Shown: positions 1-6,906 of the stretch, in pieces
How positions within the stretch are numbered: the first letter of the stretch is position 1
Layout: each line of letters begins with the position of its first letter
Origin: an uncultured Bacteroides sp.
GTDB lineage: Bacteria > Bacteroidota > Bacteroidia > Bacteroidales > Bacteroidaceae
DNA: 23,912 bases
NCBI RefSeq assembly: GCF_910586915.1
Contig: NZ_CAJULN010000041.1
Span: 1-23,912 of the forward strand
Direction: 5' to 3'
Translations under genes and position numbers: made by a program
The notes under the pieces: generated by a model
Told to the model about the DNA's origin: nothing
What the model saw: the letters and a program-made list of their open reading frames with translations, nothing else
Database searches by the model: none

Positions 1-52
1 GAATACATGCCTGTCACGCATGGGGTCACGGGTTCGAGTCCCGTACGCACCG
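1..52 (+). tRNA. tRNA-Asp (GTC), 3' part
   Basis: The window opens inside a tRNA gene. The anticodon stem-loop with CTGTCAC (anticodon GTC), the variable bases, a T arm (ACGGG TTCGAGT CCCGT) and the 3' acceptor strand ACGCACC plus discriminator G are all visible. The arrangement matches bacterial tRNA-Asp. The 5' acceptor strand and most of the D arm lie outside the window. No CCA is encoded after the discriminator base. Confidence 0.92.
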
Positions 53-77
53 CTTTTTTATATATAAGATTAAATAC

Positions 78-112
78 AAAAGTCCTGAAGTATAATACTT
101 TGGGACTTTTTT
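78..112 (+). terminator. Intrinsic terminator after tRNA-Asp
   Basis: An AAAAGTCC arm at 78-85 pairs with GGACTTTT at 103-110, and the stem is extended inside by AAGTA/TACTT. A T-run follows. It lies 25 bases after the tRNA and would end that transcript. Confidence 0.85.
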
Positions 113-246
113 ATATAGTTCTCCTACCAATGACAACGGAGCAAAACAGTTGATACCAACCTATCTATTGAACTACCGATATGGAAACACAATCAAACAG
201 TAAAACCGAAAACAAATCCGAGTTAATGAATAAATATTATTCTAAT

Positions 247-1152
247 TCAACGAACACCTGTATTCATATTAGGTGCAATACCCATAATTTTCTTGAATAG
301 CAAACTGAAATACTGTACATTGGTATACCCCAATTGTCGCGCAACGACAGCAGGGGCATTTTCCGTTTTAAGTAACATTCTTTTAGCTACTTCAAGTCGT
401 TTCAATTGAAAATATTCATTCAAATTCTTACCGGTCTCGAATTTCAGTAAATCGTTGAAATAAGGAACCGAAAGTCCCAGCACTGCGGCGCAATATTCCG
501 ATGTCGGCAATAGTGCGTTGCGTAACCGACCCGAATCAATGTAGTTATTAAACAGGTTTTCCAGTTCTTCGAGTACCGTTTTATTCTTATTCTCGCGTGT
601 GATAAACTGTCGCTCGTAGAAACGGCTGCAATAGTCCAGCATAGTTCGATATGCCGCGCGAGAATAGTTGCGGTATGCGTGTCGATGGAGTGATGCAACT
701 CCTCTTCAATATTTTCAAGGCAACATATAACGGTGGAAGTCTCCCGTTGTGACAAATGCAAAGCCTCTTCTTTGTTGTAGGAAAAGAATGTGTAGTTCTT
801 AATATGATTTTTCAGCGAAGTGCGATACAACAAATCTGGATGAAACGCCAACAGCCATCCCTTATCCGGTAACACACCTGCTTCACTCATACGAAAAATT
901 TCTCCGGGTTTAAGAAATATCATTGTAGCATTGGAGTAGTCGTAATACTTACGGCCGCAGCAACAACAGCCGTCAGCACATTCCTCAAATGAGCAGTACG
1001 GCATAAAACTCGAATTTCACGGCGCCTTGCTCCAAATCCGGATATTCCAGATTGATGATACTTACTTGGGGATGCAGTGTTTTGCATCCCAAATGACGGT
1101 TGCATTCGCACACACTCTTGATGTATAACGTTTCTCTCATCTCCTCCTTCAT
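247..1152 (-). pseudogene. AraC-family transcriptional regulator, two frameshifts
   Basis: Three reading frames joined end to end give one AraC/XylS-type regulator of about 301 aa. The N-terminal sensor part (start ATG at 1150-1152, or 1138-1140) contains KTLHPQVSIINLEYPDLEQ and stops at a TGA near 988. The next frame resumes at EECADGCCCCGRKYYDYS and runs to about 645. The third frame carries the helix-turn-helix region with LGYTNVQYFSLLFKK and ends at 247. One shift looks like an extra T in an ATTTG run (about 988-990). The other looks like one missing base in GAACTATG (about 642-645). The two shifts cancel, so the overall length stays divisible by three. The neighbour at 1161-2067 is a clear paralogue and starts upstream with 8 bp between them, so both were one transcription unit. 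I infer the protein is no longer made intact, unless the shifts are sequencing errors. Confidence 0.8.
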
Positions 1153-1160
1153 CTGCCTTT

Positions 1161-2067
1161 TCAGCCAATCATCTTTGCACGATATTCATTCGGTGTGCAT
1201 CCCTCCCGTTTCTTGAACAGACGGCACAGGTGTTGCGGATATTGGAATCCCAACGAGTAAGCTATCCGGCTTACCGTAAGCCTGAGTGCCGGATATGCGA
1301 TCCTTTGCTATTTCGATTACTTTCTCCTGGATATATTCCTGCGGAGTCTTACCGGTCTCTTTCTTGAACATATCTCCGAAATAATTGGGCGAAAGACATA
1401 ATTTGTCGGCAAAATATTTCACGGAAGGCAGCCCGTCACGCTCGGCGGCATCCCCTCCGAAATATTCGTCCAGCAGATGTTCGAAACGGGTCAGCACATC
1501 CCGGTTGCTTTTGCTGCGCGTGATAAACTGGCGTTCGTAGAAACGCATACAGTAATTGAGCAATAACTCAATATATGTGGCAATCAGTATTTTGCTGTGT
1601 TTGTCTATGTCATGTTCCAGTTCTTTCCGGATGATTTTCAGACAATCCAATATAATGGTCTGCTCTTCCTCGGATACGTGCAGCGCTTCATTGACTTCAT
1701 ACGAGAAAAACGTGTAGTCCTTTATTGTTTTATTCAATGGCGTGCCGCGAAGCAGGTCGGGATGGAAGATGATGCCGTAGACATTGGACTGTATGCGTCC
1801 TACGGTCGGTGTCGTCTCTGCTGTCTGTCCGGGAGCGAAACATACAATGGCCCCTTCTTCGTAATCGTACTTCTGGCGACCGTACTTAATGTCACACGCT
1901 TTTTCCAATTTCAAAAACAAGGCGTATACGCCATAATTCAGGCGTATGGTATCCACCGCGCGGGTCGCCTCATTGAGATTGACCACACTGACGAACGGAT
2001 GCAGCGTTTCAAGGCCAAACAACTGGTCATACCGGCCTACATTGTCCAAGTTAATTATCTTATCCAT
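1161..2067 (-). pseudogene. AraC-family transcriptional regulator, frameshifted near the C-terminus
   Basis: The first reading frame from ATG 2065-2067 gives an N-terminal cupin-like sensor region with ETLHPFVSVVNL and FHPDLLRGTPL, then the first helix-turn-helix (KYFADKLCLSPNYFGDMFKK). It leaves the family pattern after IAKDRIS and stops at 1186. Dropping one base near 1285-1295 restores a normal AraC ending: LTVSRIAYSLGFQYPQHL, then LFKKREGCTPNEYR, ending at TGA 1161-1163. The repaired protein is about 301 aa, with the usual 16-residue spacing between AK and LGF. The frame as it stands lacks the second helix-turn-helix and should bind DNA poorly. It is divergent from the hydrolase at 2305, has its own promoter at 2100-2107, and is the likely former regulator of that gene and of itself. 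Confidence 0.82.
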
Positions 2068-2099
2068 ATATTGTATATGTTCTTATTTTCTTCATCGCA

Positions 2100-2107
2100 C
2101 AAAATTA
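2100..2107 (-). promoter_or_regulatory. Promoter -7 box for the AraC pair
   Basis: On the minus strand this reads TAATTTTG, matching the Bacteroidetes -7 consensus TAnnTTTG. It is 32 bases upstream of the ATG at 2067. No convincing -33 TTTG is seen; instead the left operator-like arm (2116-2143) covers that region. Confidence 0.6.
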
Positions 2108-2115
2108 GAAGATTA

Positions 2116-2216
2116 TACGGATAATCCAATAACCTCAATTACTGATAATATAACCTTGACTACAGATTTAGGCCATTCTTTCCGGAACTTAAGTAATTGA
2201 GGTTATACAATCCGTA
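2116..2216. repeat. Operator-like inverted repeat between divergent promoters
   Basis: A 15-bp sequence, ATAACCTCAATTACT, lies at 2129-2143 and its exact reverse complement at 2192-2206. Each copy has an outer TACGGAT element (2116-2122, and its complement at 2210-2216), so the arms extend to about 25-28 bp with a differing spacer of 6 or 3 bases. The centres are about 63 bp apart, close to six helical turns. The left arm sits just upstream of the regulator -7 box and the right arm about 33-57 bp upstream of the hydrolase -7 box. This is the layout expected of AraC-type binding sites that repress one promoter and activate the other. The binding role is inference. Confidence 0.65.
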
Positions 2217-2248
2217 ATTCATCTACCAAGCCCCTCTGCCATCCAGTG

Positions 2249-2257
2249 TAATTTTGC
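2249..2257 (+). promoter_or_regulatory. Promoter -7 box for the hydrolase
   Basis: TAATTTTGC matches the Bacteroidetes -7 consensus TAnnTTTGC, 47 bases upstream of the ATG at 2305. No clear -33 box is seen, consistent with a promoter that needs an activator such as an AraC-family protein. Confidence 0.65.
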
Positions 2258-2304
2258 GGTGTGAAAGAAAATAAGAAACAATAATCATTAAAATCACATC
2301 GGTT

Positions 2305-3366
2305 ATGAAACAGACTATTTTTTTAACGGCCGTTTTCCTCTTTCTTCTCGGTCTGACGGAAAACCCGGCACAAAACACTCAAAACAGCAGGAAGATGGAA
2401 CAGTTGAATCTGACGCAGGAATGGGACAAGACGTTCCCGAAGAGCGACAAAGTAAACCACAGCAAAGTAACCTTTGTCAACCGTTACGGCCTCACGATCG
2501 CTGCCGACCTGTATGTACCGAAAACAACCTTCGAAGGAAAACTTCCGGCTATTGCCGTTAGCGGCCCGTTCGGTGCGGTGAAGGAACAGGCGTCAGGACT
2601 GTATGCCCAAACGCTTGCCGAACGAGGTTTCCTCACTCTTGCTTTCGACCCCTCGTTCACAGGCGAGAGTGGCGGACAACCGCGCAGTGTGGCTTCGCCG
2701 GACATCAATACCGAAGATTTTTCGGCGGCAGTGGATTATCTTGCCACGCGCCCGGATGTGGATGCCGGGCGTATCGGAATCATCGGTATCTGTGGATGGG
2801 GAGGTTTTGCCATCAACGCGGCAGCCAACGACACACGCATCAAGGCAACGGTAGCTTCCACCATGTACGACATCAGCCGTGCCACGGCAAACGGTTATTT
2901 CGATAACGCCGATAATGCAGATGCACGTTATAAAATGCGTCAGGAGTTCAACGCCCAGCGCACGGAAGACTATCGTACTGGAATTTATCCCCGTACCGCG
3001 ATGAATCCGAAGCCTGCCGAAAACGCACCGCAATTCATGAAGGACTATTATGACTACTACAAGAGCAAACGAGGTTATCATCCCCGTTCCATCAACTCTG
3101 GTATAGGCTGGAACAAAACCTCGTCACTTGCTTTCGTCAACGCTCCCATACTTGGGTATGCCGATGAAATCCGTCATGCCGTACTGCTCATTCACGGCGA
3201 GAAAGCCCACTCCCGTTATTTCAGCGAGGATGCCTTCAAGAATTTGAAAGGCGGCAACAAGGAGCTGATGATTATTCCCGGAGCGGTGCATACGGATTTG
3301 TATGACCGGACGGATATCATTCCGTTTGATAAAATGGAGGAATTCTTCAAAGAATACTTGAAATAA
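2305..3366 (+). CDS. Exported alpha/beta hydrolase with Cys nucleophile
   Basis: This 353-aa protein has a hydrophobic signal-like N-terminus (residues 1-20). The body is an alpha/beta hydrolase of the dienelactone-hydrolase-like / YcjY-like type: a strand-rich start, FDPSFTGESGG at about 114-124, and a nucleophile elbow GICGWGG at 161-167. Residue 163 of the elbow is Cys, as in dienelactone hydrolase, rather than Ser. A late PGAVH supplies the likely catalytic His (329). LLIHGEKAHS near 294-303 lies where the acidic triad member is expected. It is predicted to act outside the cytoplasm on an ester or lactone; the substrate is unknown. It is divergent from two AraC-family regulators and shares an operator-like inverted repeat with them. 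A strong hairpin (3375-3411) follows the stop. Confidence 0.85.
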   Translation: MKQTIFLTAVFLFLLGLTENPAQNTQNSRKMEQLNLTQEWDKTFPKSDKVNHSKVTFVNRYGLTIAADLYVPKTTFEGKLPAIAVSGPFGAVKEQASGLYAQTLAERGFLTLAFDPSFTGESGGQPRSVASPDINTEDFSAAVDYLATRPDVDAGRIGIIGICGWGGFAINAAANDTRIKATVASTMYDISRATANGYFDNADNADARYKMRQEFNAQRTEDYRTGIYPRTAMNPKPAENAPQFMKDYYDYYKSKRGYHPRSINSGIGWNKTSSLAFVNAPILGYADEIRHAVLLIHGEKAHSRYFSEDAFKNLKGGNKELMIIPGAVHTDLYDRTDIIPFDKMEEFFKEYLK

Positions 3367-3374
3367 ATCGCAAA

Positions 3375-3411
3375 CCGGAAGTAGAAGCCGCTCCGATGCT
3401 TCTGCTTCCGG
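3375..3411 (+). terminator. Hairpin after the hydrolase, no U-run
   Basis: CCGGAAGTAGAAGC at 3375-3388 pairs with GCTTCTGCTTCCGG at 3398-3411 through 14 positions, with one G-T wobble and a 9-base loop. No T-run follows, so it may be a weak terminator or an RNA-stabilising hairpin between the hydrolase and the downstream remnant. Confidence 0.5.
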
Positions 3412-3467
3412 AAGGGACTATGCGAACGTAACTGTTGAAATCAACAATAACCAAAACAACATTTCAA

Positions 3468-3635
3468 ATGAAACTTATTAAAGATACTGAATTCGGGGGC
3501 GAACGTCCCTTGTTCGAATCTCACGGCCTACGGCTGGAGAATGTGGTTATCCGTGCCGGAGAATCGGCCGTCAAAGAGTGCAGCAACATCGAAGCGTTCG
3601 AATGCCCGCCATCTCGGCGGTTATCAAGGCGTTGA
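3468..3635 (+). pseudogene. Truncated DUF3737-family remnant
   Basis: From ATG 3468 the reading frame gives MKLIKDTEFGGERPLFESHG followed by a region ending in AGESAVKECSNIEAFEC. As I know the family, this is the characteristic start of DUF3737 (right-handed beta-helix-like) proteins, which are normally around 280 aa. After about 46 residues family similarity stops and a short arginine-rich tail ends at 3635. Another frame across the junction ends PAISAVIKALTQLQ-stop, which looks like the real C-terminus of a different protein. I infer a deletion that fused the start of the DUF3737 gene to the tail of another gene. The peptide is unlikely to be functional. Confidence 0.7.
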
Positions 3636-3670
3636 CACAATTACAATAAAAATATAAAAACCGCCTGACA

Positions 3671-4585
3671 TTATAAGCACTCTATTTCTTCTTCTGTCAA
3701 TCCGGTTGCTCCGATAATCAAATCGATTGAAGTGCCGGATGATTTCAAATAACGGGCAACTTCCAGGGCTTTTCTTCTTTCACCTTTATTTAATCCCTCT
3801 TCAAGTCCTTTCGCTCTACCCTCTTCGAGTCCTTCCGCCCTGCCTTCTTCGCGTTCGGTATTGATATTGTCACGAAGAATTACGATATTGTCCAAGTGGC
3901 GATAGTAAGCTGCCAATTCATCTTTGGTCATTGTATCCAGTTTCAGTCTTTCGCGGGCCTCTTCAAGACCGGGAGCAGTTACAGTAGAAGGTATCTCTCC
4001 GGTATTGAGGTAGTAAATCCACTCTTCCAACGGACTTTTGGCCACCTGATTGAAACCGTTTACCTTCAGTATATAGTATTCGGGATATAGCTGGCTTACC
4101 GCATCCACCTTGAACGTCTGTTTCTGAAATGGAGTAAGTTCGAGCAGGTCGTTGGTGTGGATTCCTCGGAACTCCGTCTTTCCGTGATAAACGAAGTCCG
4201 CCCCATGTCCCAGCGAGAAGTAGACTATATTGACGCTATATACCTTGCGTACCTTGTCATATCCTTCTCCCCGGTTGATATACTCGGTCACCAACTTGGA
4301 CGTACCGAACAACATACGCTGGAAGTAGGCATACTCATTATTATTCTGCACCTCTATCAACACCAATTCACCTTTGGAGTTCTCGGCAAGCATATCGACA
4401 CGGTTATACTTGTCATACTCATCTTCCTGATTACTTTCGCTTTCGAGGAGTCGCTGGATAGTGATTTTCTCACCTAACAATGTAGTAAGCAGACCTTCGA
4501 GCACACTGAAGTTTGCCTTGTTTCTGAGCAGGCGCTTCATCGCCCAGTCGAAACGGATGACCTGATGTTTGGAATTGTTATTCAT
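3671..4585 (-). CDS. Rpn family PD-(D/E)XK nuclease / transposase-like protein
   Basis: This 304-aa protein belongs to the Rpn family (recombination-promoting nuclease, often annotated as a PD-(D/E)XK nuclease family transposase). Visible marks are the start FDWAMKRLLRNKANFSVLEG, an acidic residue D64 in RVDML, and the E78-x-Q80 motif in LVLIEVQNNNE, which together form the nuclease core. The YFQRMLFGTSKL helix typical of the family follows. Residues about 244-268 contain a charged EGRAEGLEEGRAKGLEEGL repeat of variable copy number in this family. The gene is full length with no terminal inverted repeats around it, so it is not a mobile element in itself. Family members nick or cut DNA and are linked to recA-independent recombination or defence. 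It may share a transcript with the 132-aa gene 39 bp upstream. Confidence 0.88.
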   Translation of the reverse strand: MNNNSKHQVIRFDWAMKRLLRNKANFSVLEGLLTTLLGEKITIQRLLESESNQEDEYDKYNRVDMLAENSKGELVLIEVQNNNEYAYFQRMLFGTSKLVTEYINRGEGYDKVRKVYSVNIVYFSLGHGADFVYHGKTEFRGIHTNDLLELTPFQKQTFKVDAVSQLYPEYYILKVNGFNQVAKSPLEEWIYYLNTGEIPSTVTAPGLEEARERLKLDTMTKDELAAYYRHLDNIVILRDNINTEREEGRAEGLEEGRAKGLEEGLNKGERRKALEVARYLKSSGTSIDLIIGATGLTEEEIECL

Positions 4586-4624
4586 AAAACTCTAATGGCT
4601 AAGCGGGGAACGCTGTAAGCGTTA

Positions 4625-5023
4625 TCACGCTTCGTTATCAACTTTCATTTCATTTTTCCTCACGTCAATATAAAGCAAATCATCATGGTCTGTTATACCA
4701 TATAGTTCCATGTCGCCGATAAATCTATGTATATCAGACATTCTTGCTTTATAAACGACGAAATCCCGGTTCCAATAATCAATAAAGAAATAGAGAACCA
4801 TATTTTTGTCAATTATATCCAATAGATGAAAATAAGGATCTTCCATGTTACAATCTATACTATATGGCACATATTTAAAACTCAACCATAATGCACGAGG
4901 ATTTCCAATTACAAATGTGTCATACAACCTTTGTATTAAAATCCCTTTATCAACATCCCCTATTTTCTGAAACGGAAGATGGTTATCTTTGATTGTCCGT
5001 TCTATTTCTTTATAATCAAACAT
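4625..5023 (-). CDS. Hypothetical protein, 132 aa
   Basis: I do not recognise a named family with certainty. The protein is soluble-looking, has no signal peptide or membrane segment, and is rich in aromatic and acidic residues. Notable stretches are PRALWLSFKYVPYSI, MVLYFFIDYWNRDFVVYKA and a DHDDLLYIDVRKNE ending. The WNRDF/VVYKA strand pair resembles small SMI1-like or DUF6756-like immunity folds, but this is only an impression. It has its own -7 box at 5060-5067, and the palindrome array at 5139-5226 lies upstream. The Rpn nuclease gene follows after 39 bp containing a short AACGCT/AGCGTT hairpin (4609-4623), so the two may be co-transcribed. Confidence 0.7.
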   Translation of the reverse strand: MFDYKEIERTIKDNHLPFQKIGDVDKGILIQRLYDTFVIGNPRALWLSFKYVPYSIDCNMEDPYFHLLDIIDKNMVLYFFIDYWNRDFVVYKARMSDIHRFIGDMELYGITDHDDLLYIDVRKNEMKVDNEA

Positions 5024-5059
5024 AACATTTTACTTTTGTCGATAATGTATTGACAAATA

Positions 5060-5067
5060 CAAAGGTA
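5060..5067 (-). promoter_or_regulatory. Promoter -7 box for the 132-aa gene
   Basis: The minus strand reads TACCTTTG (TAnnTTTG), 36 bases before the ATG at 5023. A TTG at 5088-5090 on the minus strand lies about 20 bp upstream, where a -33 box would be expected. Confidence 0.6.
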
Positions 5068-5138
5068 AGTAAAAACATTCAGAGTAGCAAGATTATCAAA
5101 TGCATTAACCAAGATTATCCCTTTTCCTACTCTTTTTT

Positions 5139-5226
5139 GCGTTCCACTATAGTGTAACGCAAAGAACACTATAGTTTCCCTTGCGGAACACTATAGTGGA
5201 ACGAACGGGAAACTATAGTGGAACGA
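5139..5226. repeat. Four 22-bp units centred on palindrome ACTATAGT
   Basis: ACTATAGT starts at 5146, 5168, 5190 and 5212, an exact 22-bp period, which is about two helical turns. The first unit (5139-5160) is a near-perfect 22-bp palindrome, GCGTT-n-CACTATAGTG-n-AACGC. Units 3 and 4 keep TATAGTGGAACGA, and the flanks vary between units. The array lies in the 317-bp gap 5024-5340, which holds no gene. It is 72-160 bp upstream of the promoter of the 132-aa gene and beyond the terminator of the radical SAM operon. It looks like a cluster of binding sites for a dimeric protein, or a small repeat element. Confidence 0.85.
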
Positions 5227-5305
5227 AATAAAAATACCTGATGAAACATCTCTCAACACGCAGGTAACGGCAAACAAAAACCGATAGAGAATCTTCCAAC
5301 AAACT

Positions 5306-5331
5306 GAAAAAAGGATGAGGCACAGCCTCAA
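5306..5331 (-). terminator. Terminator of the STM401x-like operon
   Basis: On the minus strand TGAGGC, loop TGT, GCCTCA is followed within two bases by a run of six T. It begins 11 bases after the stop codon of the last operon gene. Confidence 0.85.
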
Positions 5332-5340
5332 CAATAAAGC

Positions 5341-6879
5341 CTATTTCCGGAAACGGAAGAAAGCGGGCAGACGGTCGGGATTCAGCGTATAACGGGCACG
5401 TTCTTTCAAAAGCGGTTCGGAGTTGACTACGGCACAAGAATGGTGCACCGCAGCCATCATCTCACAATCGTGCAGCGAATTGCCTACCACCAAAACCTGT
5501 CCGAGAGGAAGGGACAACTTTTCACAGATTTGGAGTACCCCTCTCTTTTTGCCGGCTTGCCGGTGTGTCACCGCAATAAGGGGTGGTCTATAAAATATCC
5601 GACAGGAATTCTCCTCAAAACGGGAAAGGCACTCTTCCCTCCGCTCTTTGTCACGAATCAATATGCTATACTTATAGATTTGGCCTTGATAGCTATGAGC
5701 CGTTATCCTTACGGATTCTTCGTTTATGTCCGACGGCAATTCAACCGGCAGACACAAGTGCTGCCCGTTGCCGTAGAGCAACAGACCGCCGTCGGCAAAC
5801 ACCCCACCTTTAAATAGGCCGAAAAGAGCCTTCCCCAATTTTCTCCGTGCCTGCTCCACGGATAAAGAGGTGGCTAAATATAACGGAACGGACTCCGCCA
5901 TATATCGCAAGGTATCGGCATAACTTTCGGGGACTCTTCCCTGTGTATCGGTCAAAGTTCCGTCCACATCAAAAAACACGGCAGTAATCAAAGGCCTGTC
6001 CGGTATCCGCCAAAAAGCGCCTTCGCCCATTACACGGCGCAAAGGATGATTGGTCAGATTGCTGAATGCAATGTAGCAGTCGCATACTTTTCGCCGGCAA
6101 GGAAGTGAGGTATCCAACGTTTGATTCCGATAAAGATTACCTATCTTCACCTTGCTTCGAGGACAGGCAAAGATATTCCCTTTCCAGTCGATGAAACAGG
6201 AGGTTCTGCCCGATGCGCAATGCTCCCATTGAGCCGGAGCGTTGTGCAAATCGTATTCGAAAAGATTATCCAACCGGGTGAAAAAACGGACATCTTCATC
6301 GCTCAACGGAGATTTCAATCCCTGCATGGCATTAATAAACAGATAGATTTCCGGAGAAAGAGCCTTCCGCAACTCATTCAGTACATTCTTTGCCGAAGGG
6401 TTGCCTACAGCTCCGGCACAGACTTGTATTCCCTCCTTGCAGAGCCTATGAAGTTGACCGGCAAACCTTTCTACGGTGGTCATTTCCGGATGAAAACTTG
6501 CCCAAATCCTTATCTTGCCCCGCAACGCCGGAATCGCACGAAGCTCGCTCAGCCACTCGTCGGCGAGAAAGGAGAGGTTCGTCTGGCAGGAAATACCGGC
6601 TACGTGCGGCAAAGCGGCAAGCCGCACGATTCCCTCTCTGTAATAGCGATGTATGAGTGCTTCGCCGTAAGGAATGACAAACAGTTGCAAGGTCTCCCCC
6701 TTCCATTGTTCGATGGCGGTAATAAAGCGGTTCCACGCCTGCCGGTCCTGCGCGGTAGATGGCCGATGCGATTTCTTGCCAAAGGGACAATAAGAACAGG
6801 TATAGTTACAACTGTTCAGTTTGCCCCGATAGTAGATGCGCCGCACGGAAAGTAAAGAGCCTTCGTCTGCCATTGTCAT
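5341..6879 (-). CDS. STM4011-like radical SAM protein fused to a HAD hydrolase
   Basis: This 512-aa protein has two domains. Residues 1-295 are a radical SAM enzyme with the [4Fe-4S] motif C24-x3-C28-x2-C31, followed by further cysteines (C221, C228, C239, C261, C266, C268) that could hold an extra cluster as in SPASM-type enzymes. Residues about 297-512 are a Cof-like HAD phosphatase: FFDVDGTLTD (D304, D306), ATS near 336-338, K444/K445 and GNSLHDCEMM (D471). The radical SAM half fits the STM4011 family. It is the last gene of a five-gene operon, 27 bp after the STM4012-like gene, and is followed by a strong terminator. ATG 6879 is used here; ATG 6873 is an alternative. The reaction is unknown. 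The fusion implies that a phosphorylated intermediate is handled next to the radical step. Confidence 0.85.
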   Translation of the reverse strand: MTMADEGSLLSVRRIYYRGKLNSCNYTCSYCPFGKKSHRPSTAQDRQAWNRFITAIEQWKGETLQLFVIPYGEALIHRYYREGIVRLAALPHVAGISCQTNLSFLADEWLSELRAIPALRGKIRIWASFHPEMTTVERFAGQLHRLCKEGIQVCAGAVGNPSAKNVLNELRKALSPEIYLFINAMQGLKSPLSDEDVRFFTRLDNLFEYDLHNAPAQWEHCASGRTSCFIDWKGNIFACPRSKVKIGNLYRNQTLDTSLPCRRKVCDCYIAFSNLTNHPLRRVMGEGAFWRIPDRPLITAVFFDVDGTLTDTQGRVPESYADTLRYMAESVPLYLATSLSVEQARRKLGKALFGLFKGGVFADGGLLLYGNGQHLCLPVELPSDINEESVRITAHSYQGQIYKYSILIRDKERREECLSRFEENSCRIFYRPPLIAVTHRQAGKKRGVLQICEKLSLPLGQVLVVGNSLHDCEMMAAVHHSCAVVNSEPLLKERARYTLNPDRLPAFFRFRK

Positions 6880-6906
6880 TTCATTTTAAATGCATCCGGT
6901 TTTCCT

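Noticed and set aside
1..246. tRNA 3' end as an integration site for a mobile element
   Set aside because: No integrase, no direct repeat of the tRNA end and no mobility genes appear in the following region of the window.
181..300. 39-codon plus-strand frame starting METQSNSKTENKSELMNKYY
   Set aside because: It overlaps the C-terminal end of the AraC pseudogene in antisense and has no family match I can see. It could be the start of a lost gene, but the evidence is too weak.
1186..2067. Programmed frameshift in the upstream AraC gene
   Set aside because: No slippery heptamer or following stem is visible near 1290, and the sister gene carries ordinary inactivating shifts, so decay is simpler.
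3671..4585. Insertion sequence
   Set aside because: The Rpn-type protein is often called a transposase, but no terminal inverted repeats or target-site duplication flank it.
4609..4623. Terminator between the 132-aa gene and the Rpn gene
   Set aside because: The AACGCT/AGCGTT hairpin is short with no T-run, so the two genes may still be co-transcribed.
5139..5226. CRISPR array
   Set aside because: Units are only 22 bp with no unique spacers, and there are no cas genes nearby.
6121..6855. Open frame of 244 codons on the plus strand
   Set aside because: Antisense to the radical SAM/HAD gene; composition is unlike a real protein and no start signals are present.
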